In this document: positions 22,130 to 33,100 of the stretch, piece by piece | How the letters are laid out: each line of letters opens with the position of its first letter | Numbering within the stretch: position 1 is the first letter of the stretch | Assembly (NCBI GenBank): GCA_009767595.1 | Contig: VSDK01020415.1 | Location: 82,986-146,985, forward strand | Reading direction: 5' to 3' | Source of the DNA: Symbiodinium kawagutii | Taxonomy: Eukaryota > Sar > Dinophyceae > Suessiales > Symbiodiniaceae | Length of the DNA stretch: 64,000 nt | The notes under the pieces: model-generated | Seen by the model: the letters and a program-made list of their open reading frames with translations, nothing else | Databases searched by the model: none | What the model was told of the DNA's origin: nothing | Program-made: the position numbers and the translations under genes

Positions 22130-22250
22130 TAAAAGCAAAGCTGCGCACGCAATGCTCTTTTGCTGCATGGGGCCATGAATACTATTAGGATTTCCCACTC
22201 CCCCTCAAAAGATTGAGCCCTGGATCGACCTTTTGTGAAATCCAACACTC

Positions 22251-23600
22251 TCAGTAGCCTGAACGGGTCAAAGCCACCGATCCACTGCCACTTGCTTGAG
22301 AAGTCACATTCACGGGTCTTCCATCTCCTTCGACGAAAACATTGAATCCGCACACTCCTTGTAGATTTCCGCTGCAGTCACACGGTTTTGGTTTCGTGCG
22401 CGATGATATATCCGAAGAAACGACTGTTGCACTAAGAGGTAATCGCTTGAGACCTTCCGTGCAACTCATGTCCATGGTCTTCAAGATCACTGTCTGCAGT
22501 TCGGTCGCATCTTCCCAAAACTGACATGCTAAGCAGTTTTCCTGCAAGGTCTGAAGTCGTTGAAGAACGGCATCCTTGTCACTACGCATAGGAAAACGTC
22601 TTGGCAACTTCAGAGGCTTTGTCTTGTTTCCCTGCCTAAGATTTCCGTGTGAGATGCAAAGGTGCACAAAACGCTGCCCCTGTGCACAAGCAAACCTCGG
22701 GAAAACTGTCACCAGATTTTGTTCCCTGCCAATAGGATGTCTGCGTCAAAAATGAAGATTCACAAAACACTGCCCCTGCGCATGGCAAACTGCGGGGAAA
22801 CGACAAATAGATTGGGGAAAGCGCCGTCCATCTCATCGCGCGCGGATATCAATACGCACGCGACCAGGCGGATTAGCCCAGATGCTGCCGTCAAGCTAAC
22901 CGTGATTCACTGGGTAAACTTGGCATGCCGAGTAAACTCTCCGATCTCAGAGAGCCAAATCTCACTGCTTCCACGCATCTTCGACGACAGCATCCTGCTG
23001 TTCCAAGCATAAAACTCAGTCAGCTGAGTTTCCGCCTTCTCCACATAGCTCTCCAACCTGACAAAATTGTCGTTCGAAAGTTCTCGTTGATGGTCCTTAT
23101 GGTGAAGTACAGCTTCACACATCCAGTTGTATTTGCAATCATTACCATCATCAGAAAGATCGTCTACCACCAACTCGTTGATGCAACCACGTCGTCTGCT
23201 GGCATTGAAACTCCGTTGCACCAACCACCGGCTCAAGACCCATGAAAACGCCCATTCGAGCCGACCAGTTTTGAAAGGGTTTTCACATGTCTCACATGGC
23301 ATTCCGCTGTAGCTTTCTCATCACTGCCAACTGGCTCACCTGAGCGAAGATACAACATGATGCACTCGTTCATCAACAGCAGCAACCTCTGTCGACTCAA
23401 AGCTTTGGTGCCAATTGTCACCCACGTTCCAAACGGTTCCAACCTGTCGAAGGTCAACATGGCCAACCTGCATGTGTTGGACCCAAAGCACTTTGCCAGA
23501 GATGCGCCTTGAACGTCTACATCCCTGACGTGCAATCAGCTGAACTGTTAGTGTACTGGAGGCGCTCCACGGGGCTCTTGGTGATGAACATGAGACATGC
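22251..23600 (-). pseudogene. Degenerate copia RNase H tail
   Basis: The minus strand shows the 3' end of a copia RNase H: KVLWVQHMQVGHVDLRQVG, TVWNVGD, then after one extra base near 23425, IGTKALSRQRLLLLMNECIM. The DxGTK-type motif and the following Leu-rich helix match the same place in the intact element (NMSDIGTKGLG). The frame changes again near 23270 and continues through RLEWAFSWVLSRW and a charged region to about 22907. A possible further piece lies at 22712-22251 (KLPRRFPMRSDKDAVLQRLQ). The upstream pol region and LTRs are not recognisable. It is a decayed element of a different subfamily. Confidence 0.55.
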
Positions 23601-23930
23601 TCTGATGTAAATTCCATCACACAGCGAAGATACCAGCGAATGCAATTCAGATTCACATGATGAAAGCGATATCACTCGCTGGCTTCAACTGCAACCATAG
23701 CAAATGCTCCAAAGCCATTGAAAACGTGGCAGCGTGGCGAGATGCTGACGCAGGAAAGGGCCAACTTTGCGGTGTGGAAGGCAAGGTGAGTAAAGATTCA
23801 TCCGGCAAATTGACGCTTGAGAGCTACACTATGGACTGGGATGCCCCTTTGGCCCTTACGTGCACGGCATCAACTTCAAGTTGGTTACGACTGTCTGCAC
23901 GGAAGATCTTTAGCGGTGCACTCGCTTACT

Positions 23931-24378
23931 GTGCGCAAACACATGTTGCTTGAAGCATGATACATGGTGATGGATGAATGGCAAGCAACAAGACACGGAT
24001 GATCGTGAGCTGTTGGCAGCAAATTTTTGCGAAAGGTTGATGGGCCGTACGGCGTCCAAAACCGCAACGCGCAGACCGTAAAATTGCCCCAAAAATGGGC
24101 ACACTTTTGCGGGCAAAATGCGGACCCGCAAACGGGGCCCATCCTTTTGACAAATAAATTGCGGGCTCCATTTTGGGGTCCATATTTTGACCCCAAAACC
24201 GGGCCCATTTTGAAAGCAATTTGACGGTTTTTGCGTTGCAGTTTAGGATGACATACGGCCCATCAACCTTTCGCAAAAATTTGCTGCCAACAGCTCACGG
24301 TCACGATCATCCGTGTCTTGTTGCTTGCCATTCATCCATCACCATGTATTATGCTTCAAGCAACATGTGTTTGCGCAC
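23931..24378. repeat. Fold-back element, copy 1
   Basis: The left arm (23931-24049) and right arm (24254-24378) are inverted copies of each other. They differ by one base and a 6-bp insertion (GGTCAC-type) in the right arm. The 204-bp centre (24050-24253) is itself an imperfect inverted repeat built from CCAAAACCGCAACGCGCA and its complement. No transposase is encoded. It resembles a non-autonomous fold-back or MITE-type element. Confidence 0.85.
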
Positions 24379-24498
24379 TGTGGACGCCCTACCATCTGTC
24401 CTCGGAAAACACCTGCCTTGAAGCCTCCAAAACTGGAACCACGCAAAATGCCTTCGAACAGATTCGGAACATGGAATTCGACGCAGGGAGCCCAGCAA

Positions 24499-24895
24499 GA
24501 ATATTCAACCCAAACCCGCGCCAAAAAAAATGTTGGCTAATGAAACAGAGCACAAAAAGATTGAAAATCGACGAGAAGACGCTTGGGAACCCCAGATAAT
24601 TACGAATATTCAACCCAAACCCTCGCCAAGAAAAATGTTAAATCCTAATGAAGCAGACTACAAGAAGACTCAAAGTCGACGAGGGGACCCTTTGGAACCC
24701 CCATAGAATTACGCATATTCAACCCAAACTCGCGCGAAGAAGAATGATAAATTCTAACGAAATCCTAAAGAAACTGAAAACACGAAGACTGAAGGTGGAG
24801 GAGGGGACCCTTGGGAACCCCCATAGAATTACGATGATGGATCAAAAATCTGCCGAGGGGACCCCATGGGAACCCCCCATAGAGTTTCCTACAGT
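24499..24895. repeat. Tandem 105-120-bp units (3 plus a partial)
   Basis: Units at 24499-24603, 24604-24712 and 24713-24832 each start G(A/C)ATATTCAACCCAAAC and end around GGAACCCC(C)ATAGAATTAC; a partial unit follows. The same array begins at 58672 in copy B. Units differ by base changes and small indels. Confidence 0.8.
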
Positions 24896-25144
24896 CACCC
24901 TTTGGAGAAATACAAAAAGTATTCAAGATGGCGGTAGGGGTTGGCCAATGATCAATCAAGTCCTGAAATGTTGGGATTTTGCATTTCTGCGCACAAGTAT
25001 TATACACTGCGATTTTCCCAGAGGGTGGTCCGCGTATCAGGAGTGAAGAAAATTAAAAAGCATCGCGACGCTTGCTTTACCACAAGCTCTCGCACAAGCA
25101 CCCGCGCAATTACGCCACCAAAGCATCACCACACGGTCACCAGC

Positions 25145-25263
25145 NNNNNNNNNNNNNNNNNNNNNNNNNNNNNNNNNNNNNNNNNNNNNNNNNNNNNNNN
25201 NNNNNNNNNNNNNNNNNNNNNNNNNNNNNNNNNNNNNNNNNNNNNNNNNNNNNNNNNNNNNNN
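25145..25263. other. Assembly gap (119 N)
   Basis: 119 undetermined bases next to a CAACCA array. The gap almost certainly reflects unresolved repeat sequence. Confidence 0.98.
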
Positions 25264-25331
25264 ACAACCACAACCACAACCACAACCACAACCACAACCA
25301 CAACCACAACCACAACCACAACCACAACCAC

Positions 25332-25355
<24 letters not shown>
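25264..25355. repeat. CAACCA / CAACAA microsatellite
   Basis: About 11 units of ACAACC followed by an ACAACAACA run. It begins at the gap edge, so its real length is unknown. Open frames across it are artefacts of the repeat. Confidence 0.95.
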
Positions 25356-25362
<7 letters not shown>

Positions 25363-25762
25363 ACCGGCGCCACCTGAACAGAACATGACCAACGCCGCCA
25401 ATACCAAAAATCAGCAGCACACCACGAACACCACCATTACAAAATCACAAGCCCACCAACAACACCGCAACAAAATCACCAGCGCAACACCACCAGCACA
25501 CCCACAACACAGGCGCAACAAAAATTCACCACAAGCCAACGGCATCAATAATTTAACCAGCAACGCACACAACGCAACCCAATCAAAAACCGCTGCCAAG
25601 CGACTTTCCAAATACAGCGTGGGCCAACCAATCGCCTCCAGAAACACAAAAGAACGCAAAGCAGCGATTGCTACCAAACTGCCCCAAGCACCCTGAACGC
25701 GGTTCGAATTTCGGAGGCTCAAAAGCAAGCGGTCTCCAGGGACAGATGGAAGGGCCGCCAGA

Positions 25763-26059
25763 GTGCGCAAACACATGTTGCTTGAAGCATGATACATGGT
25801 GATGGATGAATGGCAAGCAACAAGACGGGCCGTACGCCGTCCTAAACCGCAACGCGCAAACCGTAAAATTGCCCCAAAAATGGGCACACTTGTGCGGGCA
25901 AAATGCGGACCCGCAAACGGGGCCCATCCTTTTGACAAATAAATTGCGGGCTCCATTTTGGGGTCCATATTTTGACCCCAAAACCGGGCCCATTTCGAAA
26001 GCAATTTGACGGTTTTTGCGCTGCGGTTTAGGATGACATACGGCCCATCAACCTTTCGC
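25763..26059. repeat. Fold-back element, copy 2
   Basis: Same orientation as 23931-24270, sharing GTGCGCAAACACATGTTGCT and the centre with GGGGCCCATCCTTTTGAC. It has lost about 45 bp between CAAGAC and GGGCCGTA. Upstream bases (25690-25762) are an inverted match to the start of copy A, so copy A is flanked by inverted sequences. Confidence 0.8.
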
Positions 26060-29000
26060 TTGAAATCGTCGAATTGAGCCACACTCTATATTCGATTAAA
26101 ACATTAAAAATACAAAAAAAAAAAAAAAGTAACCCAAAAATGTAACTTTTTTCCTGATCAAAAAATGGTTTTTTTTGGAATGTAGCTTGAAAGTGTGTTC
26201 TGTGCGTGTGCTGGGGCAAAAATAAGCTTCAAAGCTATCATTGAAAGATTTCAAACACCTCAAACATGCTCAACAATCAATTACTTGTGCCATTGATGCC
26301 CCATAACATCCAAGACTGCTTCTGCCTTGTACACATTTCATTTCAGAATGGTTGTTTTTTGCTTGGGTATGGCTTACCATTGCCAACTTTCCAGCTATCA
26401 GCTAAGAAAATATTGATCAAACATACTTTTCCTGCCCCCATCACAAAAAAGATGCCATTTATGAAATGCCAGGAAAGGCTGAATTGTTGATGGGCTAATG
26501 TTTTGTTGGGGTTTGGGACATTAAGTGCCATGTATACATGGCCATATTCATTTTTAAAAGCACTTGGGCTGTGTGTGCGCCTTACAAGGTTGTGAAAAAA
26601 TGCTTTGTAAGCATTTGGCCTGGCCATGCCAGAATGATGCCATTGCCAATGGTCTCTAATTTTCTGGTCTGGGCCCAACTTTCTTTTGTCAAAAAAAGTG
26701 GACTGTGCATTTTGTTGGGGAACAAAATCTTTCAAGCTACTTCAGCCTGGAAAATTTGAAGTTTTCAAGAAATAGGAGCCTCAAAAGGCTGGACTTGCAA
26801 AGGGCAAAAAAATGGGAAACACATTTCAGCCCTATGGCCCCATGGTCCACGATGGGAATCTGTGAGCACCAGGCAAGGGGCACATGGCTGCGGGGATGCT
26901 GGGCATTGAAGCACTTCCTTAACCCGACCCCGGCCCAACCCCAGTGAATTGAAGCAGCTTGACAGCTTGACCAAAATGACACATCAAGCATCTGGGAGCC
27001 AAAGCTTATGGGCCTACCATAGTTTCCATCAAGTGGCTGCCTCCCAGGCTTCCATCCAGCTACGTGCTGAATACTGCAACATGAAAAAATCTAAGAGCAC
27101 CCTCAACCTGAACCATGAGATAATATTCATATAAATATATCGAACAATCCAGCCATACCTCATATTCATATGTTTCTCCCCTTTTACAATGGAATCAGTG
27201 GAATCGAATCAAGCCCAAACAGCCATGAGCAACCATTAGCCAAGCCATTAGCACGGAATATAGACATAAGACATAAGACTTAAGAATGGTTGAATGGGTG
27301 TAACTGCCAAAAAAATATTGCGGGTTTCTTATCAACTTGTTTCTCCTAATTCTGCCCGAAAAAGAATTTCAGCGTGTCACCCAAAGACTGTGCCTGGGGC
27401 CTGGGTCCAAGCCCAAGCCAAAAGCCTATTACCAAACACGGTTTCGTCGGAGAAACGAAGAACCCAAAAAGGCTAGCAGCTGCTGTCGCTACAGCCTCCT
27501 GGTCATAAAATCATAAAGTTCCATATGCAATCCAAATGTATGATATATAACAATGATATAGAATATTGATTCTTCAAAAATGGTACGTCCACTTGATTCT
27601 TGCCACTCCCTCAGAGGACTGCGCTCAACATGCGCTACAGCTTTCTTTTTTTGCGGGCAAATCGTGGATTGGCAAAGTCTGGTTTGCCATGGCTCTGAGT
27701 CTGCCAAACTGCCTGAGCTATCCAACAGGATCCCCTCACGACTTCACGGCACAACGGAAAGAACAGCTCGTTTGGAGCCATAGTGCCATGGAGTTGGTCC
27801 CTGTCCTCACGCGACCTGACTTCATACGGCGCATGGATGTATGTTTTTTTGTTTTGAATTTAACTTTACATTGATGGATTCCAATTCGTATATGATATGA
27901 ACCTATGTACATACATAAATGTATGGATGTTGCAATGTTGGTACTATACATCTTCATACTTCAGAGTCACAACCGAAAACAATAAATGGTTCATCAACAT
28001 TGTACATAAATAATCAAATATTGAATATTTATATATAAATATGTACGTGCATGTATGTGGGTAGGTCGGGAATATAGGTATGTGTAAGATAGCAACCACA
28101 TGCGTAAGCCGTAAGAGCTGTAGGAAATGACGAAGCATGGATTCGGATAGGTCGCCTCAGATGTCCTGGTCCTGGTGCTCGTGTGGGCCCACCGAGAACC
28201 ATGATCATTCAAATTCCATGATCAAAGGTGGAAATCAAAAAAAATGTAAGCAATAAAACCAGCAGGTAAGGGACCAAAACCAGCAGGTAAGGGACTGCTT
28301 CCCAACATATATGATGCGCAATATGTAAATACGATACCGATATAGAGAGCTATATATATATAGATGTATTTATTTACATATGGGAATATATATGTGTATG
28401 TGTGTGTGTTTCCTTATGGCCTTATGGGCGCTAAATATCAAAGGGAAAACATTAGATCGCACTAGCTAACCAGCCAACCGCAAAACAATTGCCGAGAATG
28501 GGACGACTGCAAAAACCATAATATCTGTGTTTAAAATTTAAAGATGTCTCGTGGCGAGCACCTGTGACTTGTGACTTGCGGTGACTTGCGTGAGTCTGGC
28601 TGCGGAAAGTCGGAGAGGCCTGCGCTGAGCTCCAAAGAGCAAACGTTGCTGAGGCTGACCCCGGATCAGTGGTCAGTGGTCACTGGTCCAAATGCCCAGC
28701 AAAAGTGACCCCATTTGCTGCGATTACGGCTAGAGTCGGTCAGCCGTCTCCTAAAGTGCTATCCACGTTGCGACTTGTGGGCCCTGCATGGCGCACACGG
28801 AGCTTCAAAATGGATGGCTGACCACATGATTGAAATGAACATAGTTCAAACCAATGCCAATGAAAAATGATTATGATTAAGAACAAAAACCATAAATCAC
28901 AAACACCCACAACCAGGAAATTCATTATAAGTTTTGGGGGTAGAACCGAATTGATCGACTAGTGTTGCACAATTATAGTTGGTATGTTTTTTTTGCATCT

Positions 29001-29882
29001 ATTTGTATTTGGTGATTTGTTGTTGGTGGTAATTCCCTGGAATCTGGTCCCCCCAAACTTTCTGGTAAATCTTTAGTTCCTGGTTCCGTTGAAATGCACA
29101 TAATGACTGGCCATCTCTGGATACTCTCTCCGGTGCGTGACGGGCAAGCAGCACATCACAAAACTGAAAGATTGAAAGCTGGACTCAACAGAATGCGCTG
29201 GGTACAGGTCCAAGCAACACGAAAAGCTGCTTGGTTTGGAATGGACCATCGGCCGCACGAAACTGTCGCACAACGAAGTCTGAGTCTGAGTCTCAGTGAA
29301 CGAAACTCTGCAGAAGTTGGCTTGAAAAAAACAACCAACTTGATTTGTAAGAAAAAGATGTATGCATATTGATACCCGATTACTTGATGAATTGGCAATA
29401 AAGTTAGGGGCCCATGTACTCTGATGGAGAAGTGACATATGCAATGATATATTTATACATCATGGAAAATATGCCGTTGGATGGTCCGGTCATCCTTGGT
29501 GGGTGTTGTTTTGCAAAACCCATGAAACATCATGAAACCAAATAGGCCACAAACAATGGATGGGTTGATCGAATCATCGGGAAATAACCGTCAAATGGCT
29601 AACGCGGTAGCTATTTGGTACCCAATGATTGCATCCGATGACTCATCGATGGTTGAACAACTGAAAATTAGTCCATTGAAGCCATCATTGCTGACCAGTC
29701 AAAATTTGATTGCTTGCAACCAGAAAAATGTCAACCTGGAATCCAAGAATATGATGCCTGGAGCCTGTACTATCCCGTTGCTTCTGAGTCCATTTGGAAA
29801 ACCCATCCAGAAATCAAAGCGAAACGCGAACTCCATGTCACGGAGCCTCGCAGCAGCCCAACTTCTGAGCCACTTGAAACAA
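26060..29882. other. Intergenic region
   Basis: No supported gene. It contains a poly-A run at 26113-26127, a 20-bp tandem pair CCAGCAGGTAAGGGACCAAA-like at about 28259-28297, and TATATA-rich microsatellites at about 28340-28410. It lies downstream of the stop codon of the 1299-residue gene, so its 3' UTR should lie here near 29880. Confidence 0.5.
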
Positions 29883-30182
29883 TCAATCCAAAAGGCCCTT
29901 GCCCCAAGCCAGCAGACTGGGCTGGATGCTAGCCTCGGACAGCAGCTCGTCTCCCGCAATGGCCGCGATTTGCGCGAGGACGAAGTCTTTCTGATTGGCC
30001 TTCACTGAACTCTTGAAAGCCTGCACCAACATGGCTTCAATCTTGCAAGAATGCGCAGCTGCAAGTGTCTCAGTCGCTGCAGCCACAGTCTCGCCCAAAG
30101 CAGCCACGTCAGTCAAAGGTCCGCCGTCCATACTCTTGGCAGTGGAGTACTGGTCCAGGAAGGTCTTTACTTCTTGAATGAT
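29883..30182 (-). CDS. Unknown gene, exon 8 (C-terminus)
   Basis: Starts IIQEVKTFLDQYSTAKSM after ACCGCAG and ends AWGKGLLD with TGA at 29883-29885. Helical with conserved-looking Ala repeats. The 241-bp intron before it is the shortest of the gene. Confidence 0.7.
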   Translation of the reverse strand: MIQEVKTFLDQYSTAKSMDGGPLTDVAALGETVAAATETLAAAHSCKIEAMLVQAFKSSVKANQKDFVLAQIAAIAGDELLSEASIQPSLLAWGKGLLD

Positions 30183-33100
30183 CTGCGGTGGATGACGGGG
30201 ATTACCCCACCCAGGTTGGAGATAGTGAAACCTAAAAACAACATGGCTGGAAGAATCCCATGCCCATGCCACAAAGGAAAACCCATTATCTTGCTGGTGG
30301 GACTGAACATATTCAAGTCGCATCTGGGCATGATGCAGGATGAAAGCAACTAAGTCACTAAGTAAAGTTGATTGGGGACTGCTATCTACAAAAGTCCAGA
30401 GGAGATAATGGTGATCGCAGTGCCTGCTGAAGGGATGCAGCCTGAGAAGTCGTCTTCTTCCCCTTGATCTGCATGATAGTCTGCTCCGCTGCAACCACCA
30501 CGTCCTCGACGGAAGCTTCCCCAGAGATGTCCTTCTTCCAACCGTCGCAAGGCTGCAAAAGACTCTCAAGCACAGAAACGCAGGGATTGAGTTTCTGACC
30601 CAATTGCCTGGCAGCCATATTGATGTAGCCACAGATTTCAGGACTGGGAATGTCCATGAAATTCGCAAAGGTGCCTTCGATGTGCTGGGGCTTCTCCATG
30701 GAACCCAACTTCTTGGCGCAGTCAACGTACTTGTTGTAGGCCTTCGTCACCGCAAGCAACTTGATCGGATCAGAATCTTGGCTGCTGGATTCGCCATACT
30801 TGATCAGCTCAGCAGAAGCTGTCACTGCCAACTGGCCGCACTCTACCTCCAAGTTGAGCACCGTCTTCTCAGCTGGGGAGGTAGCATATGAGAACACGAT
30901 CTGCAGCACAGCCCACATCTTCGATGATGTTGCACCGGATCTGGCCTGACAAGGAGAATGCAATGAAATGATGCCGAACATGCTTTATCGTTTTGATGTG
31001 GCTATGGTCGCCCCAAAATCAAAAAGAGACACACCCAACAAGATATTCTAACTCTGATGACTTGACCTCTCAAAATGTTTGTGTTTTTTTCAAACAACTG
31101 ATGGGCCACATCAAACATATCAAACCATGAATGGAAACACAATGTGTGATCTGGAGATTGAACAGCTTACCGCAGGTAAATCCAGGATGATCATTGATTC
31201 ATTGATTATTCATTGCATGAACAAACCCTGAGTGTAGCTGTAGCTTACGTTGCCAAAATAAATCAATGTGAATTGTAACTTTGGAAGCTATCAATCCGAG
31301 AAAGCCTGCTATCGCACTGCAAAGTTTGCAATGCTTTGGCCGTTGGTAGACAATTACCACATATATAATCGGAGATACGCATATATCTTGTTAATGCTCA
31401 GTAAATCATGAATGAAAAATGATATAGAACTGAACACGTTCCTACCATTTTTGCATTGGCAAACGCTCACGGCTAACGGATCTAGATCTACAAACTTGAA
31501 ACCAAATCAAATTCAAATCTAGTAAATCAACCCATGACGGTTGAACCTCCTACAATTTGTGGTTGGATAAGTGAGAGTTACAGAACCTTTTGGTTCCAGT
31601 GAAAAGCATCGGATATGATATGCTGAATGACTGGCGGCACGTAAACCTGCCTTCTCCAAAGTAGTCTGAAAAAGCACGTTGGCCATCGAAAAGATCGCCT
31701 GCTTGGTTTGCGGCTGCAGTGAGACAGCCTGCAGGGGCTTAAGCCTGGCAGCCAAATCGCTCCAGTCCACCTCTGCATCAGCGGTGAGGGTGAGCTTGCC
31801 CGCCAACGATTTGATCTCCTGCTCCAAGAACTGACCCTTGAAGTTTTTGAACCAGCCTTCCAATTTTTCCTTGGAGCGAAGGGTGTCAGGCTTCTCGGAA
31901 AAGAAAGTCAATCCCTCCATCAGGACATCCATGCAGTTTTGAAGGCCGTGCTGCTCAAGAGTCTCCATCTCCTTTGCCTGGACCACGGCAGTCACTGCTG
32001 TTTCAAACTTCTGGTGCACGAAGTTGCGGTAGTCGTCATAGGCACCTTCGCGAAGACCAGTTTTGAACTCCCTCAAGGTGGCCAAGGCGGTGGAGAGCCA
32101 AACAGTGTTTGGAACGGAGCCGTCGTCCTCCTTGATGCTTTTGCAAGCCTCGACCAACTTTGGCTGCAATGTCAGGCTCGAAGCAGCAGTCTTCCAAAAT
32201 GCCTCCGCCTGAGCACCCCACCACTCACTTGCAACCACCAGCTGGTGGATAGGAAACTCTGGTCCGGCCATGGCAGATGCATTGGTAGCACCACTCTTCA
32301 CGGAAGAGCCAGACTTCTTCTTCTTGGAAATGAGCTCAACGTCTTGGGGAGTCACTGCAAATTTGCACTTGGGGGTCAACAAAGCCAACAGGCCTTTCAA
32401 AGCCCTGATCAAAATCTCAGTCCCTTCCGAGATCGGCGCACGATTGCCAATGCAAGTCTTTCCGCTGAGCTCATGGTCAGTGAGAACGGCCTCAATGATG
32501 GAGTGCAAAACGCCCTTGGTCTTGGGCACTGCAGACACCAGGTGCAGGAAGTAGTCGTTGATGACACCATTGCAAATGCCAGAGCAAAGTGCCTGACACA
32601 ATGTGTTTGATCGGTGCAGTTGCATCAGATTCAAACCGTTTTCAACAAACAATGACATAACATAATGTGGTGGTTGTCGGTGAAAGATTTTGCGTTTATG
32701 TCTTAGTCTTAGTCTTAGGGGGTTCCAACCATGGTACCCGGTAAGTGAAATGTTGTTATCCCGTGCTTCTGCTCTGTGATCTTGGGGACTCATAATCGTT
32801 CAAGATGTTCGGGGAACGGAATCGGGTTGTTTGAAGCCTGAAATTCTGGAACCTTTGGAGCAACTGGTTGGTAAACAACTGATTAAACTCCGCCCCAGTA
32901 TACTTATGATTTACAACCAAATAGATTTGCCCATAAAGTTTTGATTTCCACCAAGTGTGTCTGTATATCTCAACGGTTGGTTCCAAAACAAAAAATGGTT
33001 TGCTTTAGTGGCTTTAGAGAGGCAACCGAGAACTCTCTGTCATCTCAAAATGTTTGAATTGAAGTCAGAAGTTCTGATAGAAAAATGATTTCTTGGTGGA

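Larger units (their letters stand above)
24265..25585. repeat. Large dispersed repeat block, copy A
   Basis: Collinear with 58443-60700. Both begin AACCTTTCGCAAAAATTTGC and end at CAACGCACACAA(C/T)GCAACCCAATCA. Copy A lacks two insertions present in copy B and therefore shows the empty sites. It contains the tandem 105-120-bp units, the assembly gap and a CAACCA tract. Confidence 0.85.

Noticed and set aside
23657..23953. Plus-strand frame beginning MKAISLAGFN
   Set aside because: It partly overlaps the fold-back repeat and sits beside the minus-strand copia relic; no domain is seen.
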